Shown: positions 1-5,833 of the stretch, piece by piece
Layout of the letters: every line of letters begins with the position of its first letter
How positions within the stretch are numbered: position 1 is the first letter of the stretch
Source of the DNA: Clostridia bacterium
GTDB lineage: Bacteria; Bacillota_A; Clostridia; Oscillospirales; CAG-272
DNA length: 5,834 bases
NCBI GenBank assembly: GCA_017411885.1
Contig: JAFQPF010000120.1
Location: 1-5,834, forward strand
Reading direction: 5' to 3'
Notes under the pieces: model-generated
What the model saw: only the letters and a program-made list of their open reading frames with translations
The model's database searches: none
Told to the model about the DNA's origin: nothing
Position numbers and translations under genes: made by a program

Positions 1-284
1 TAGCGCCATCCGCCGCAATATTCACATTCAACGCCGTCCTCATAGTCCGCGCTGACGGGAATTGCGATAAGCGATATGGTATAGTCAAGAGCATCTTTGC
101 AAAGTGCTAAAAGATCTGTCGGTTCATCGTGATCCTCGTGATCGTGACCATCATGCTCATCGTGCAAGTGCATATGCTCTAATTCAAAATGTGCTTCTTC
201 ATTAAATACAACGCCCGTAAAGCTTGTAAAAAGCATAAGCAGACAAAGTATAACGCTGAATAATTTTTTTAATGTGTGGTTCAT
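1..284 (-). CDS. His-rich exported small protein, possibly metal-binding (3' end at window edge)
   Basis: An open frame of 94 codons starts at ATG 284-282, preceded by a GGAG site 7 nt upstream (292-295). The N-terminus is signal-peptide-like: basic KK at 6-7, then a hydrophobic core at about residues 8-27. There is no lipobox, since Cys14 sits inside the core, and the cleavage site is unclear. Residues 37-54 (HMHLHDEHDGHDHEDHDE) hold seven His among eight Asp/Glu, a composition typical of exported metal-binding segments. A predicted helix with Cys62 follows, then a C-terminal CEYC pair (Cys87, Cys90). The next codon begins TA and its third base is outside the window, so the protein either stops there at 94 residues or continues with Tyr. 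It lies 23 nt after the TPM gene with no terminator between, so it is probably co-transcribed. I do not recognise a named family. Zn or other metal binding is inferred from composition alone. Confidence 0.7.
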   Translation of the reverse strand, partial: MNHTLKKLFSVILCLLMLFTSFTGVVFNEEAHFELEHMHLHDEHDGHDHEDHDEPTDLLALCKDALDYTISLIAIPVSADYEDGVECEYCGGWR

Positions 285-307
285 ATTATTACTCCAATCT
301 GAGCTTT

Positions 308-1096
308 TCAGAATTTTCCGCCGCCACCGCCAACAGTAGTGCCCGAATTTGTCTTATGTGTAGTAGATCCGCCGGAGCGTTCTTCCTTCTTGCTTCTTTT
401 AACACTGCTATATAAGAAAAATTCGTTCGATCGGGTGATGTCAAGGCTGTCCTCTCTCGTATACTCCAACGCGGTTTTCCTCTTGATCGCACTTTTGAGT
501 GCCGCTTTTTGTTTTCCGACTATTATCGCAGCCGCAATAAAGCCGATTAGCAGGCATACTATGAGATTGCGCACAAGAGCAAAGGGCTCTTTCGGGACGT
601 CGTCCTTATCAAAGGGATCGCCCTGACGCGCACGTGTTATGAAATCATCGCATATTTCCGCATAGGCTTCAAAAGCACCTGTAAAATCACCGTCCGACAA
701 ATACGGTACGAACTTATCTGCCATATACTCAAGTCCGACGTCGGTTACAGCCGTAATGCCGAAGCCTGCGGTGGTTATATGCCAATCGCTTTCTTCCATA
801 CTGATAAGGAGCAGAATACAGCTTCTGTCGCCGTTCATACCGTAGCTAAAGGCTTCAAAGGTTTCATCCGCATAATCCATAGCCGAAAGCTCACCTACGG
901 ACAAAACAGTATGTATTACTACGTCTACCTGTTGACGCTCGCTTATTTCATCAAGCTCTTCAAGAAGCAGGTATTCTTCGCTGTCGCTTAATACATCAGC
1001 TCCGTCCACAAGTCTGGGAGCAAAGCCGTCAGCAGATATGCCAAGACACAGGATAAGGCACAAAAAAGCTACAAATACAACAGTATATTTTTTCAT
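308..1096 (-). CDS. TPM domain protein with signal peptide, one membrane segment and Gly-rich tail (YdjH-like)
   Basis: This 262-residue protein starts at ATG 1096 behind a strong G-run Shine-Dalgarno (1103-1110, spacing 6). A signal peptide or first membrane segment covers about residues 1-22. The TPM fold (PF04536 type) spans about 28-155: an opening RLVDGADVLS at 28-37, the YG at 85-86, the strand CILLLIS at 93-99, AGFGI at 110-114 and the hallmark SDGDFTGAF at 134-142. A second hydrophobic segment lies at about 173-193, followed by a basic stretch and a low-complexity tail ending in five Gly, Lys and Phe. TPM domains are then extracytoplasmic with the tail inside. TPM is sometimes called a phosphatase domain, but enzyme activity should not be assumed. 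In Bacillus subtilis a TPM protein (YdjH) is encoded beside YdjG and YdjI and works with PspA; the same neighbours here support an equivalent role. The family call is firm, the function inferred. Confidence 0.9.
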   Translation of the reverse strand: MKKYTVVFVAFLCLILCLGISADGFAPRLVDGADVLSDSEEYLLLEELDEISERQQVDVVIHTVLSVGELSAMDYADETFEAFSYGMNGDRSCILLLISMEESDWHITTAGFGITAVTDVGLEYMADKFVPYLSDGDFTGAFEAYAEICDDFITRARQGDPFDKDDVPKEPFALVRNLIVCLLIGFIAAAIIVGKQKAALKSAIKRKTALEYTREDSLDITRSNEFFLYSSVKRSKKEERSGGSTTHKTNSGTTVGGGGGKF

Positions 1097-1102
1097 TCTT
1101 AT

Positions 1103-1110
1103 CCCCCCTT
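1103..1110 (-). promoter_or_regulatory. Ribosome binding site of the TPM gene, overlapping the upstream stop codon
   Basis: On the minus strand the TAA stop of the zinc-ribbon gene (1109-1111) runs straight into AAGGGGGG, 6 nt before the TPM ATG. Because the site shares bases with the stop codon, ribosomes ending on the upstream gene are placed to reinitiate. This suggests translational coupling of the two membrane proteins. Confidence 0.7.
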
Positions 1111-2194
1111 AAAACAGCCACATCAGATAGGATACAAGGAATGCGGCCGCACCTATCAAAGCTGTAAGCGACCATTGCATCTTACTTGCGGCAGCTTTAT
1201 CCAGGGGAAGATCTCCCACAAAGCGTCCTGTCTGGGCATTCATGGCGAAATAATATTTTTCACCCTTCCACGTTGTGTTAAGAAGCCACACGGGTAAAAG
1301 CGCGTATTTAGCATTGGTGTTACTTAATCTGACCGCGGTGTTTTCCGCGATCACTCCGGTATAGCCCGAAACGCTTCTTTCAAATACCCGCTCGATGCTC
1401 GTTTTAATACGCTCGTTTGCGCGCTCTATGCCGGCGTTTGCATCCACATCATATTTGTCCGCAAGATAGCCCGCAAGATATGCAGTCTTGAAATCGACCG
1501 CGCCCTCAAGCTTATACGGCTCTATGGCTTCCATTAAAGCGTCGTCTATCTTTGTTGAACCGTCTACCGGAATATGCTCAAAGCTCAGGCTTCCCTCTCT
1601 GATTATCGAATAAAATGAGGTCTCCTCGTAATCATAGCGGCTGTCGCTGTAAAAACGTGTACGCGTTCCCTTGTATCTTATGCTCGCCGATGCATCCGCA
1701 TCAAAAAGCCAGAATGGGACGTATACTCCCTTTACCTCTTCGATATGGTTCTGATCCTTAAAGACCTTAGGCAAAAGTCTTTTACCGCTGTAATGCTTTT
1801 TAAGCGCGGCTATCGCCGCCTTTTTATCAAGCTTGAACGGAATGATCAGATCGGGCTTAAGCGTGCCCGAAAGATTGCCTGTCATTACAACAGGATTGTT
1901 ACAATACGGGCAGGCGGACGCGGCAGTTGTTTCATCCGCAACGATCTCTCCGCCGCAGGATTTACACACATACACGCGAAGTCCGCTTTCTTCGGACTCC
2001 TGCCAGTCACCGCCGGCACTTGTCTGCCAACTCATATCCTCGTCGCCCGGATTGTTTATCGCGTTGTCATACGCCTCAAGAGTTTCTACCTCAAACTCCG
2101 TATCGCAAAACGGACATTTCATTCTCTGAGAGGTGCTGTCAAAGGCTATCGCACCGCCACAACAGGCGCACTTATATTCCTTTAATTCTGTCAA
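1109..2194 (-). CDS. TFIIB-type double zinc-ribbon protein with C-terminal membrane anchor (YdjG-like)
   Basis: The N-terminus has two zinc ribbons. Counted from the TTG start used here they use Cys9/12/27/30 and Cys77/80/95/98, each a CxxC pair followed by CPFC or CPYC. A roughly 215-residue globular middle follows, with family features such as IIPFKLDK, YVPFWLFDA and LLPVWLLNT. One hydrophobic segment closes the protein (about the last 20 residues, ending MWLF), so the ribbons are probably cytoplasmic. Length is 361 aa. The longest frame starts at GTG 2203, but that GTG lies inside the AAGGAG site; TTG 2194 has that site 8 nt upstream and gives the N-terminus MTELKEYKCACCGG. Such proteins are often labelled helicase or primosomal protein from the ribbons, and there is no ATPase motif here. 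YdjG of Bacillus subtilis, a PspA/YdjH partner, is the best functional analogue. The next gene, TPM, starts 12 nt after the stop. Confidence 0.88.
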   Translation of the reverse strand: MTELKEYKCACCGGAIAFDSTSQRMKCPFCDTEFEVETLEAYDNAINNPGDEDMSWQTSAGGDWQESEESGLRVYVCKSCGGEIVADETTAASACPYCNNPVVMTGNLSGTLKPDLIIPFKLDKKAAIAALKKHYSGKRLLPKVFKDQNHIEEVKGVYVPFWLFDADASASIRYKGTRTRFYSDSRYDYEETSFYSIIREGSLSFEHIPVDGSTKIDDALMEAIEPYKLEGAVDFKTAYLAGYLADKYDVDANAGIERANERIKTSIERVFERSVSGYTGVIAENTAVRLSNTNAKYALLPVWLLNTTWKGEKYYFAMNAQTGRFVGDLPLDKAAASKMQWSLTALIGAAAFLVSYLMWLF

Positions 2195-2199
2195 ACAAC

Positions 2200-3015
2200 T
2201 CACTCCTTATCTGTCAACCGTGTAAATACCGCTTCTGCGCCGGGTAAAATCGGATCTTCATTCTCTGTGCCCTCAAGATGGATACGTTCACGGTCGATCG
2301 AGCATTTAAGTGTATACTGAAAGGGCATACTTGCATATCCTACCCTTTCGCATACAAGCCTTAAGCTTTGCGTTTCTTCTTCAAGCAGACCGAGCCCCGT
2401 ATACATCCTTATCGGTTGGTTTTCTTGTTTTTCACACCAGGTAAAGCTGCCGTTTTCCTCAAGGCACAGATATATTCCGTGCCCGTCTGCGCTTACCGAG
2501 TGCCACTTTCCGATAAGCTTATCGGGGTAATGCTTTTCGGGCTTTTCTTCATAAAAAAACTCTGAATAGCGATCATAGATATGTATTGGCTGTGCAAACT
2601 CATCACGTACAAATGCCGTAATGTTTCCGTCCTTGGTCAGATCAAGCCCGGAGTCTGTAAGAGCTACACCAAGCTTTTCATTTTCTTCAAAATATTCGCC
2701 GAAGCCTGAAAAGCCTGAAAATGAAAACGAATAAAACTCAGCCTCGGTCGCGCTGTCGCTGTAAATAAGGTCCGCGTCGGTCCAAAAAAGCTCCATCGCG
2801 TAGTATGCAGCGTATTCCTCTTCAATTTCGGCGATCAACCTATCATCGATCCAATATATCTGAAGGATGATCTCACCGTCGTTGCCTTCTCCGCGGTATA
2901 TTCCCTCAAGTCGCTCTGCAAGAACGGGGGCCTTGGAGGTCTGTGTATACCCGTTACATCCTGCAAAAACCGAAATGCAAAGCAGGATACTCAGCGCAAA
3001 GACAAGCCTTTTCAT
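2200..3015 (-). CDS. Lipoprotein of unknown function with two possible lipocalin-like modules
   Basis: ATG 3015 gives 271 residues opening with a classical lipoprotein signal: KR at 2-3, a hydrophobic core, and the lipobox FAGC with lipidated Cys20. The frame can be extended to an ATG at 3045, but that would overlap the upstream gene by 11 nt and put ten polar residues before the signal peptide. A GAGG site at 3027-3030, with a longish spacing of 11 nt, also favours 3015. The mature part is acidic and rich in aromatic residues. Two places resemble the start of a small beta-barrel: LEGIYRGEG...IILQIYW at about 36-55 and LIGKWHSV...GIYLCLEENGSF at about 167-191. Residues 93-112 form an odd Phe/Ser/Gly-rich stretch. 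I do not recognise a named family; the two-module reading is tentative. Its location between the two zinc-ribbon genes suggests an outer-face partner of the same complex. Confidence 0.85.
   Translation of the reverse strand: MKRLVFALSILLCISVFAGCNGYTQTSKAPVLAERLEGIYRGEGNDGEIILQIYWIDDRLIAEIEEEYAAYYAMELFWTDADLIYSDSATEAEFYSFSFSGFSGFGEYFEENEKLGVALTDSGLDLTKDGNITAFVRDEFAQPIHIYDRYSEFFYEEKPEKHYPDKLIGKWHSVSADGHGIYLCLEENGSFTWCEKQENQPIRMYTGLGLLEEETQSLRLVCERVGYASMPFQYTLKCSIDRERIHLEGTENEDPILPGAEAVFTRLTDKE
2203..2208 (-). promoter_or_regulatory. Shine-Dalgarno AAGGAG that decides the start of the zinc-ribbon gene
   Basis: The hexamer AAGGAG lies in the last codons of the lipoprotein gene, just before its TGA (2200-2202). 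It ends inside the GTG at 2201-2203, leaving that codon no spacing. It is 8 nt before the in-frame TTG at 2192-2194, an ideal distance, so TTG is the preferred start. Confidence 0.65.
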
Positions 3016-3034
3016 TTTTACGCTTACCTCAGAT

Positions 3035-3817
3035 TTACTCTGCATCGCGCGGCTTGCCGCACTGCACGCAGAATCTGCTCTTGTTTATCTGACCGCAGGT
3101 GCATACCCACTCTTCATCAGCCGCATCTGCATTCACACTCTGAGCCATATCATAACGGCTGTCGGGATTGTCAAAATAACCGGGGATGTGATTTGAGTAC
3201 TGCAAATGATCGGTGTTCTGTCCCTTCCAGGTAAGAATAATTCTTACAAGCTCATTTGTTTTTCTCAAATATTGAGCGTACTTTTCGTCCATTCTGTCCT
3301 CGGGACGGTCACCGTTATTAAAATCAACGCTTATTTCGTTAAACCACGGTGAATCGATCGTAAAATTAACGTGGAATTCATACGCGTGGCTGAATCTCGG
3401 AGGATTGTAGCTCTTTTCGTTACCGTCCTTGTCGGTAAAGAATATCTCCTCTTCGTTATCCTCGATCTCGGTTTCGCAGGCAATGATCTGCGAATAATCG
3501 ATAATATCGGGATTGTCCTCTCTGAAGTCAGAAGAAGACGTAATTATCAGCTTCTTTGCTTTCATATCAAGATATATCTTTTCGTCCTCGCCAAACACAC
3601 AGTCAGCGTGGAAGGCTTCAAGATTTTTCGCGTTTTCTTTGCGGTACTCAAGCTGAGAGCGTATTTCCTCTACGGTAGAGCTGCGGCGCTCGTGGAAAAA
3701 CGGTGAAAGCTTTCTTGCGCAGTTTTTGCAAAGATTACCGTCTTCAAGCTTACGGTTACCCAAAAAAGATATCTTTTCAGAGCAAATGTCACAATATTTC
3801 CTGTCAAACAATCCCAT
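3035..3817 (-). CDS. DUF4428 domain protein with PH-like middle and C-terminal zinc ribbon
   Basis: The 260-residue protein starts at ATG 3817, 7 nt after a perfect AGGAGG (3825-3830). Residues 1-45 match the DUF4428 pattern: MGLFDRKYCDIC, then LEDGNLCKNCARKLSPFF, with Cys9/12/30/33 as a zinc site. Residues about 46-66 look helical and charged. Residues about 78-196 are strand-rich and end in a helix, with YSQIIACE at 108-115 and FHVNFTID at 148-155; this looks to me like a bacterial PH-like fold, an unverified impression. After a flexible acidic linker, a CxC...CxxC ribbon ends the protein (Cys239/241/250/253). This ribbon resembles the two tandem ribbons of the neighbouring SPFH protein, a sign that both use the same binding partner or assemble together. 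No signal peptide or membrane segment is present, so it is cytoplasmic. DUF4428 has no established biochemical role that I know of. Confidence 0.87.
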   Translation of the reverse strand: MGLFDRKYCDICSEKISFLGNRKLEDGNLCKNCARKLSPFFHERRSSTVEEIRSQLEYRKENAKNLEAFHADCVFGEDEKIYLDMKAKKLIITSSSDFREDNPDIIDYSQIIACETEIEDNEEEIFFTDKDGNEKSYNPPRFSHAYEFHVNFTIDSPWFNEISVDFNNGDRPEDRMDEKYAQYLRKTNELVRIILTWKGQNTDHLQYSNHIPGYFDNPDSRYDMAQSVNADAADEEWVCTCGQINKSRFCVQCGKPRDAE

Positions 3818-3824
3818 AATAAAG

Positions 3825-3830
3825 CCTCCT
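3825..3830 (-). promoter_or_regulatory. Consensus Shine-Dalgarno of the DUF4428 gene
   Basis: AGGAGG sits 7 nt before the ATG in the widest gap of the window (3818-3847, 30 nt). The rest of the gap is A/T-rich, with no hairpin and no clear -35/-10 pair, so it reads as an intra-operon spacer. Confidence 0.7.
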
Positions 3831-3847
3831 GTTATTTTTGTTTTTAT

Positions 3848-5146
3848 TTACTGTACGTCGTCATCGTTAAAGCGGTCTCCGCATTCGGGACAGAATTTCG
3901 GCATACTTGCGCCCTTTTCGGGCTCCCAGCCGCATTTATCGCATTTGTAAACAGGCACGCCCGCAGGCTTTTTTGCTCCGCATTCGCTGCAGAATTTACC
4001 CTTATTTACAGCTCCGCAGCTACAGCTCCAACCGTCTGCCGCAGGCTTTTTCGCACCGCATTCACCGCAGAAGTTTCCGCTTGAGAGAGCACCACAGCTG
4101 CATTTCCAGCTACCCGATGATACCGCAGGCTCAGCCTTCTGTGCCTGACCCATAGCAAAAAGATTCTGCGCGTTAACGCCTCCTGCGTTCATTGCCATAC
4201 CAAGGCCCATAAAGCCGGTCATCGCGCCTCCCTCGTTAGACGCGGCGGCACGCATAGCATCCGCCTGTGCGCCGATGATCGTCGCGCCTGCCATAGTAGG
4301 ATCGCGGTACATAGCCGTCTTTTGCGCGGTCTTGAGCATTTCCTGGTCTTCTTCGGTCAAAGTCGGAGGATTGATCGCAACCTTTACGTCGCCGATTCCG
4401 CGTTCGCCCCACTTGAGCGAAAGCTCACCGTTAAGATATTCGGAAAGCTCGGTCGTATGCGCAGGGATCTGATTAGGTCTGAGCTCCAGCTCGGAAAGTC
4501 TTGAAAGCGCAGGTCCGAGCGCGCTTACAAATTCGGTCTTCATCGTATCTCTGAGCTCATCCTTGCTGTAGGACAGGCTGACGTTACCGATAACGTTTGT
4601 ATAAAGCTTGATCGGGTCGGTAACACGGAAGGTGTACGTACCGTTACAACGGAGCGACACGTCCACGTCAAAGCCAATGCGCGAATCAACTACGCGGAAG
4701 GCTATAGGATTTGCCGTGCCGAATTTGTTGTCGAGTATTTCCTTGGTGTTGAAATAATAAACTCTCTGATCCTTGCCTGTATCACCGCCGTACGTAAAAC
4801 GCTTGCCTATAGACTTGAAGGTCTGCTTCAAGCCCTCTCCAAACGAGCCTGTGAAGATCGAAGGCTCGCTTGAGCTGTTCCAGGTGTATTCACCCGGCTC
4901 GGCACAAAGCTCGACAACCTTTCCCTGCTCGACAATTATCATACACTGTCCGTCGGCAACGGCAATTCCCGCGCCGTTTGAAATAATGTTGTCCTCAGCC
5001 TTTGTGTTCGAGGAACGGCCGCCGACACGCTTTTCTCCCTTTACAAGAAGAATGTCGTTCGCGATAGAATCACAATAGAAAAATTCCTTCCACTGATCGG
5101 CAAGAACACTGCCTGCCGCGCCGAATATTGCTTTAATAAGTCCCAT
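3848..5146 (-). CDS. SPFH domain protein with three C-terminal zinc ribbons (YdjI-like, often labelled virion core protein)
   Basis: The 432-residue protein starts at ATG 5146, 7 nt after AGGAG (5154-5158). Residues 1-23 form a possible amphipathic segment (AIFGAAGSVLADQWKEFF). The SPFH core spans about 30-260, with family features IVEQGKVVELCAEPGEYTW at 71-89, RVYYFNTKEI, FDVDVSLRCNGTYTF and KLYTNVIGN. Residues about 265-300 are helical and include PTMAGATIIGAQADAMRAAA. A Gly/Met/Ala-rich linker follows (about 305-335, ending NAQNLFAMGQ). Three zinc ribbons close the protein: Cys349/351/360/363, Cys375/377/386/389 and Cys402/405/419/422. There is no transmembrane helix, so membrane contact would be peripheral. 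SPFH proteins form oligomeric scaffolds on membranes; Bacillus subtilis YdjI of this class is needed to place the YdjG/PspA complex at the membrane. The zinc-ribbon and TPM partners downstream fit that role. The virion core label is a naming artefact, not evidence of a virus. Confidence 0.93.
   Translation of the reverse strand: MGLIKAIFGAAGSVLADQWKEFFYCDSIANDILLVKGEKRVGGRSSNTKAEDNIISNGAGIAVADGQCMIIVEQGKVVELCAEPGEYTWNSSSEPSIFTGSFGEGLKQTFKSIGKRFTYGGDTGKDQRVYYFNTKEILDNKFGTANPIAFRVVDSRIGFDVDVSLRCNGTYTFRVTDPIKLYTNVIGNVSLSYSKDELRDTMKTEFVSALGPALSRLSELELRPNQIPAHTTELSEYLNGELSLKWGERGIGDVKVAINPPTLTEEDQEMLKTAQKTAMYRDPTMAGATIIGAQADAMRAAASNEGGAMTGFMGLGMAMNAGGVNAQNLFAMGQAQKAEPAVSSGSWKCSCGALSSGNFCGECGAKKPAADGWSCSCGAVNKGKFCSECGAKKPAGVPVYKCDKCGWEPEKGASMPKFCPECGDRFNDDDVQ
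3959..4114 (-). repeat. Tandem 78-nt (26-codon) duplication encoding two zinc ribbons in the SPFH gene
   Basis: Residues 345-370 and 371-396 are two adjacent copies sharing the pattern W-x-CSCGA-x3-G-x-FC-x-ECGAKKPA. At the DNA level the plus-strand string ccgcaggctttttygcwccg recurs exactly 78 nt apart, at 3961 and 4039. The near-identity points to a recent or homogenised in-frame duplication. The third ribbon (402-422) is of a different CxxC...CxxC type and not part of the repeat. Confidence 0.85.
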
Positions 5147-5153
5147 TGTTGTT

Positions 5154-5158
5154 CTCCT
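5154..5158 (-). promoter_or_regulatory. Ribosome binding site of the SPFH gene fused with the upstream stop codon
   Basis: The minus strand reads TAGGAG, where TAG is the stop of the small lipoprotein gene (5157-5159) and AGGAG is the site for the SPFH start 7 nt later. The shared bases suggest coupled translation. Confidence 0.65.
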
Positions 5159-5645
5159 ATTCTGTTATTATGTCATTTTCACTCTCTGCGAGCATTGCGT
5201 CCAAAGCACGCACAAATTCGTGGTAACCCTTCGGAAAATTTGCCGAACCATTAGCAAGAATTTTCTGTCCGCCGTTCACTGTCGCCTCAAAGCGGAACAT
5301 GACTCCGTCAGACACATTCTTTGGATGTTTGCCGTAAAAGCCGTCCCAACGCAGGATACCGCAGGTGTTCATAAGCTCGATCATCACCTGCGCAGTGCAG
5401 GGCACGCTTCCTTCAAGTGCAAGCTTGTTTTCCTTATTCAAATATATCTCCCGATAACGCCGAAGCTCGGTCACGTCCCCCTCAAGCTCGAATTTGTACA
5501 CATAGCTGCCGCGCATTGTGCTCAACGTAAGTGTCATTGTCTCTACCGACGTGACGTCTTTTTTTGTATTACTGTCGCATCCAAACAGTCCAAGCAGCAT
5601 TGTAAATACCATAACCGTTGCCAATACTCTGATCTTTATGCCCAC
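5157..5645 (-). CDS. Small lipoprotein of unknown function
   Basis: The frame starts with GTG 5645 and encodes 162 residues. Lys4 and Arg6 precede a hydrophobic core and the lipobox LFGC with Cys23, a standard lipoprotein signal. The mature part has a strand-rich middle (about 36-125, including YVYKFELEGDVTELRRY) and ends with a helix after FPKGYHEFVRALDAML. I do not recognise a family. The start overlaps the end of the preceding gene by 10 nt in another frame and lacks a strong Shine-Dalgarno, so it probably depends on translational coupling. No ATG lies before the basic residues of the signal peptide; a later start at Met12 would lose them, which supports GTG. It sits 10 nt ahead of the SPFH gene and is probably anchored to the outer face of the membrane, a plausible sensor or surface partner of the complex. 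That role is inferred from position only. Confidence 0.82.
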   Translation of the reverse strand: MGIKIRVLATVMVFTMLLGLFGCDSNTKKDVTSVETMTLTLSTMRGSYVYKFELEGDVTELRRYREIYLNKENKLALEGSVPCTAQVMIELMNTCGILRWDGFYGKHPKNVSDGVMFRFEATVNGGQKILANGSANFPKGYHEFVRALDAMLAESENDIITE

Positions 5646-5833
5646 GGGTCTTCACTCTTGGGCTTACGCACACCGACAAGCAGAAACTGATCCCACAAGT
5701 ACCACTTTCCGTCGCTTGTCTTACGCAAAACTATTTCTCGCGGACTGTCGGCACCGCCACTTTCAATAAATAGCTTTTTATATCCCTCGTTTGCGTCCGA
5801 GTAAGCACCCGATTTGACAGTTAAGCAAAACGG
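5636..5833 (-). CDS. C-terminal end of an unidentified protein (5' end beyond the window)
   Basis: Reading the minus strand from 5833, an open frame of 65 codons runs to TAA at 5636-5638. Base 5834 is the last base of a preceding codon. Coding is supported by its sense, a well-formed C-terminal domain: SGAYSDANEGYKKLFIESGG, then SPREIVLRKTSDGKWYLWDQ, then LLVGVRKPKSEDPWA. It alternates strand-like and turn segments around Trp44 and Trp47. From memory this ending (SGGADSPR...W...DPWA) resembles DUF6935-type proteins of Clostridia, a weak recollection. It is in the same direction as all other genes, and its last 10 nt overlap the GTG start of the small lipoprotein. It is therefore probably an upstream member of the same operon. 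Size, N-terminal domains and location in the cell cannot be seen. Confidence 0.72.
   Translation of the reverse strand, partial: PFCLTVKSGAYSDANEGYKKLFIESGGADSPREIVLRKTSDGKWYLWDQFLLVGVRKPKSEDPWA

Noticed and set aside
285..307. Possible terminator between the TPM gene and the His-rich gene
   Set aside because: The 23-nt gap has no inverted repeat and no T-run on the minus strand; it holds a GGAG ribosome site.
1745..2185. Plus-strand open frame of 146 codons
   Set aside because: It lies entirely opposite the zinc-ribbon gene, whose protein is a clear family match; the translation is Arg/Leu-rich with no domain or good ribosome site.
1109..2194. Reading the zinc-ribbon gene as a helicase or primosomal protein
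   Set aside because: Only the ribbons are similar. There is no Walker A or helicase motif, and the protein ends in a membrane segment.
2189..2217. Two TTGACA hexamers on the minus strand, resembling -35 boxes
   Set aside because: Both are inside codons (Leu-Thr). A 17-nt spacer from the first ends at the second TTGACA, not a -10 box, and the TATAAG after the second is only 12 nt away.
2200..3045. Longer lipoprotein start at ATG 3045
   Set aside because: It would overlap the DUF4428 gene and put a polar stretch before the signal peptide. ATG 3015 gives a standard lipoprotein N-terminus with a GAGG site.
3848..5146. Reading the SPFH gene as a prophage or virus structural gene
   Set aside because: The virion core name is inherited from database labels. 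No phage genes, integrase or attachment sites are present, and the neighbours fit a membrane-stress module.
5220..5690. Plus-strand open frame of 156 codons
   Set aside because: It is opposite the small lipoprotein and the partial gene, and its translation is His/Cys/Lys-rich in a shadow-like way. The minus-strand frames have a lipobox and coherent junctions.
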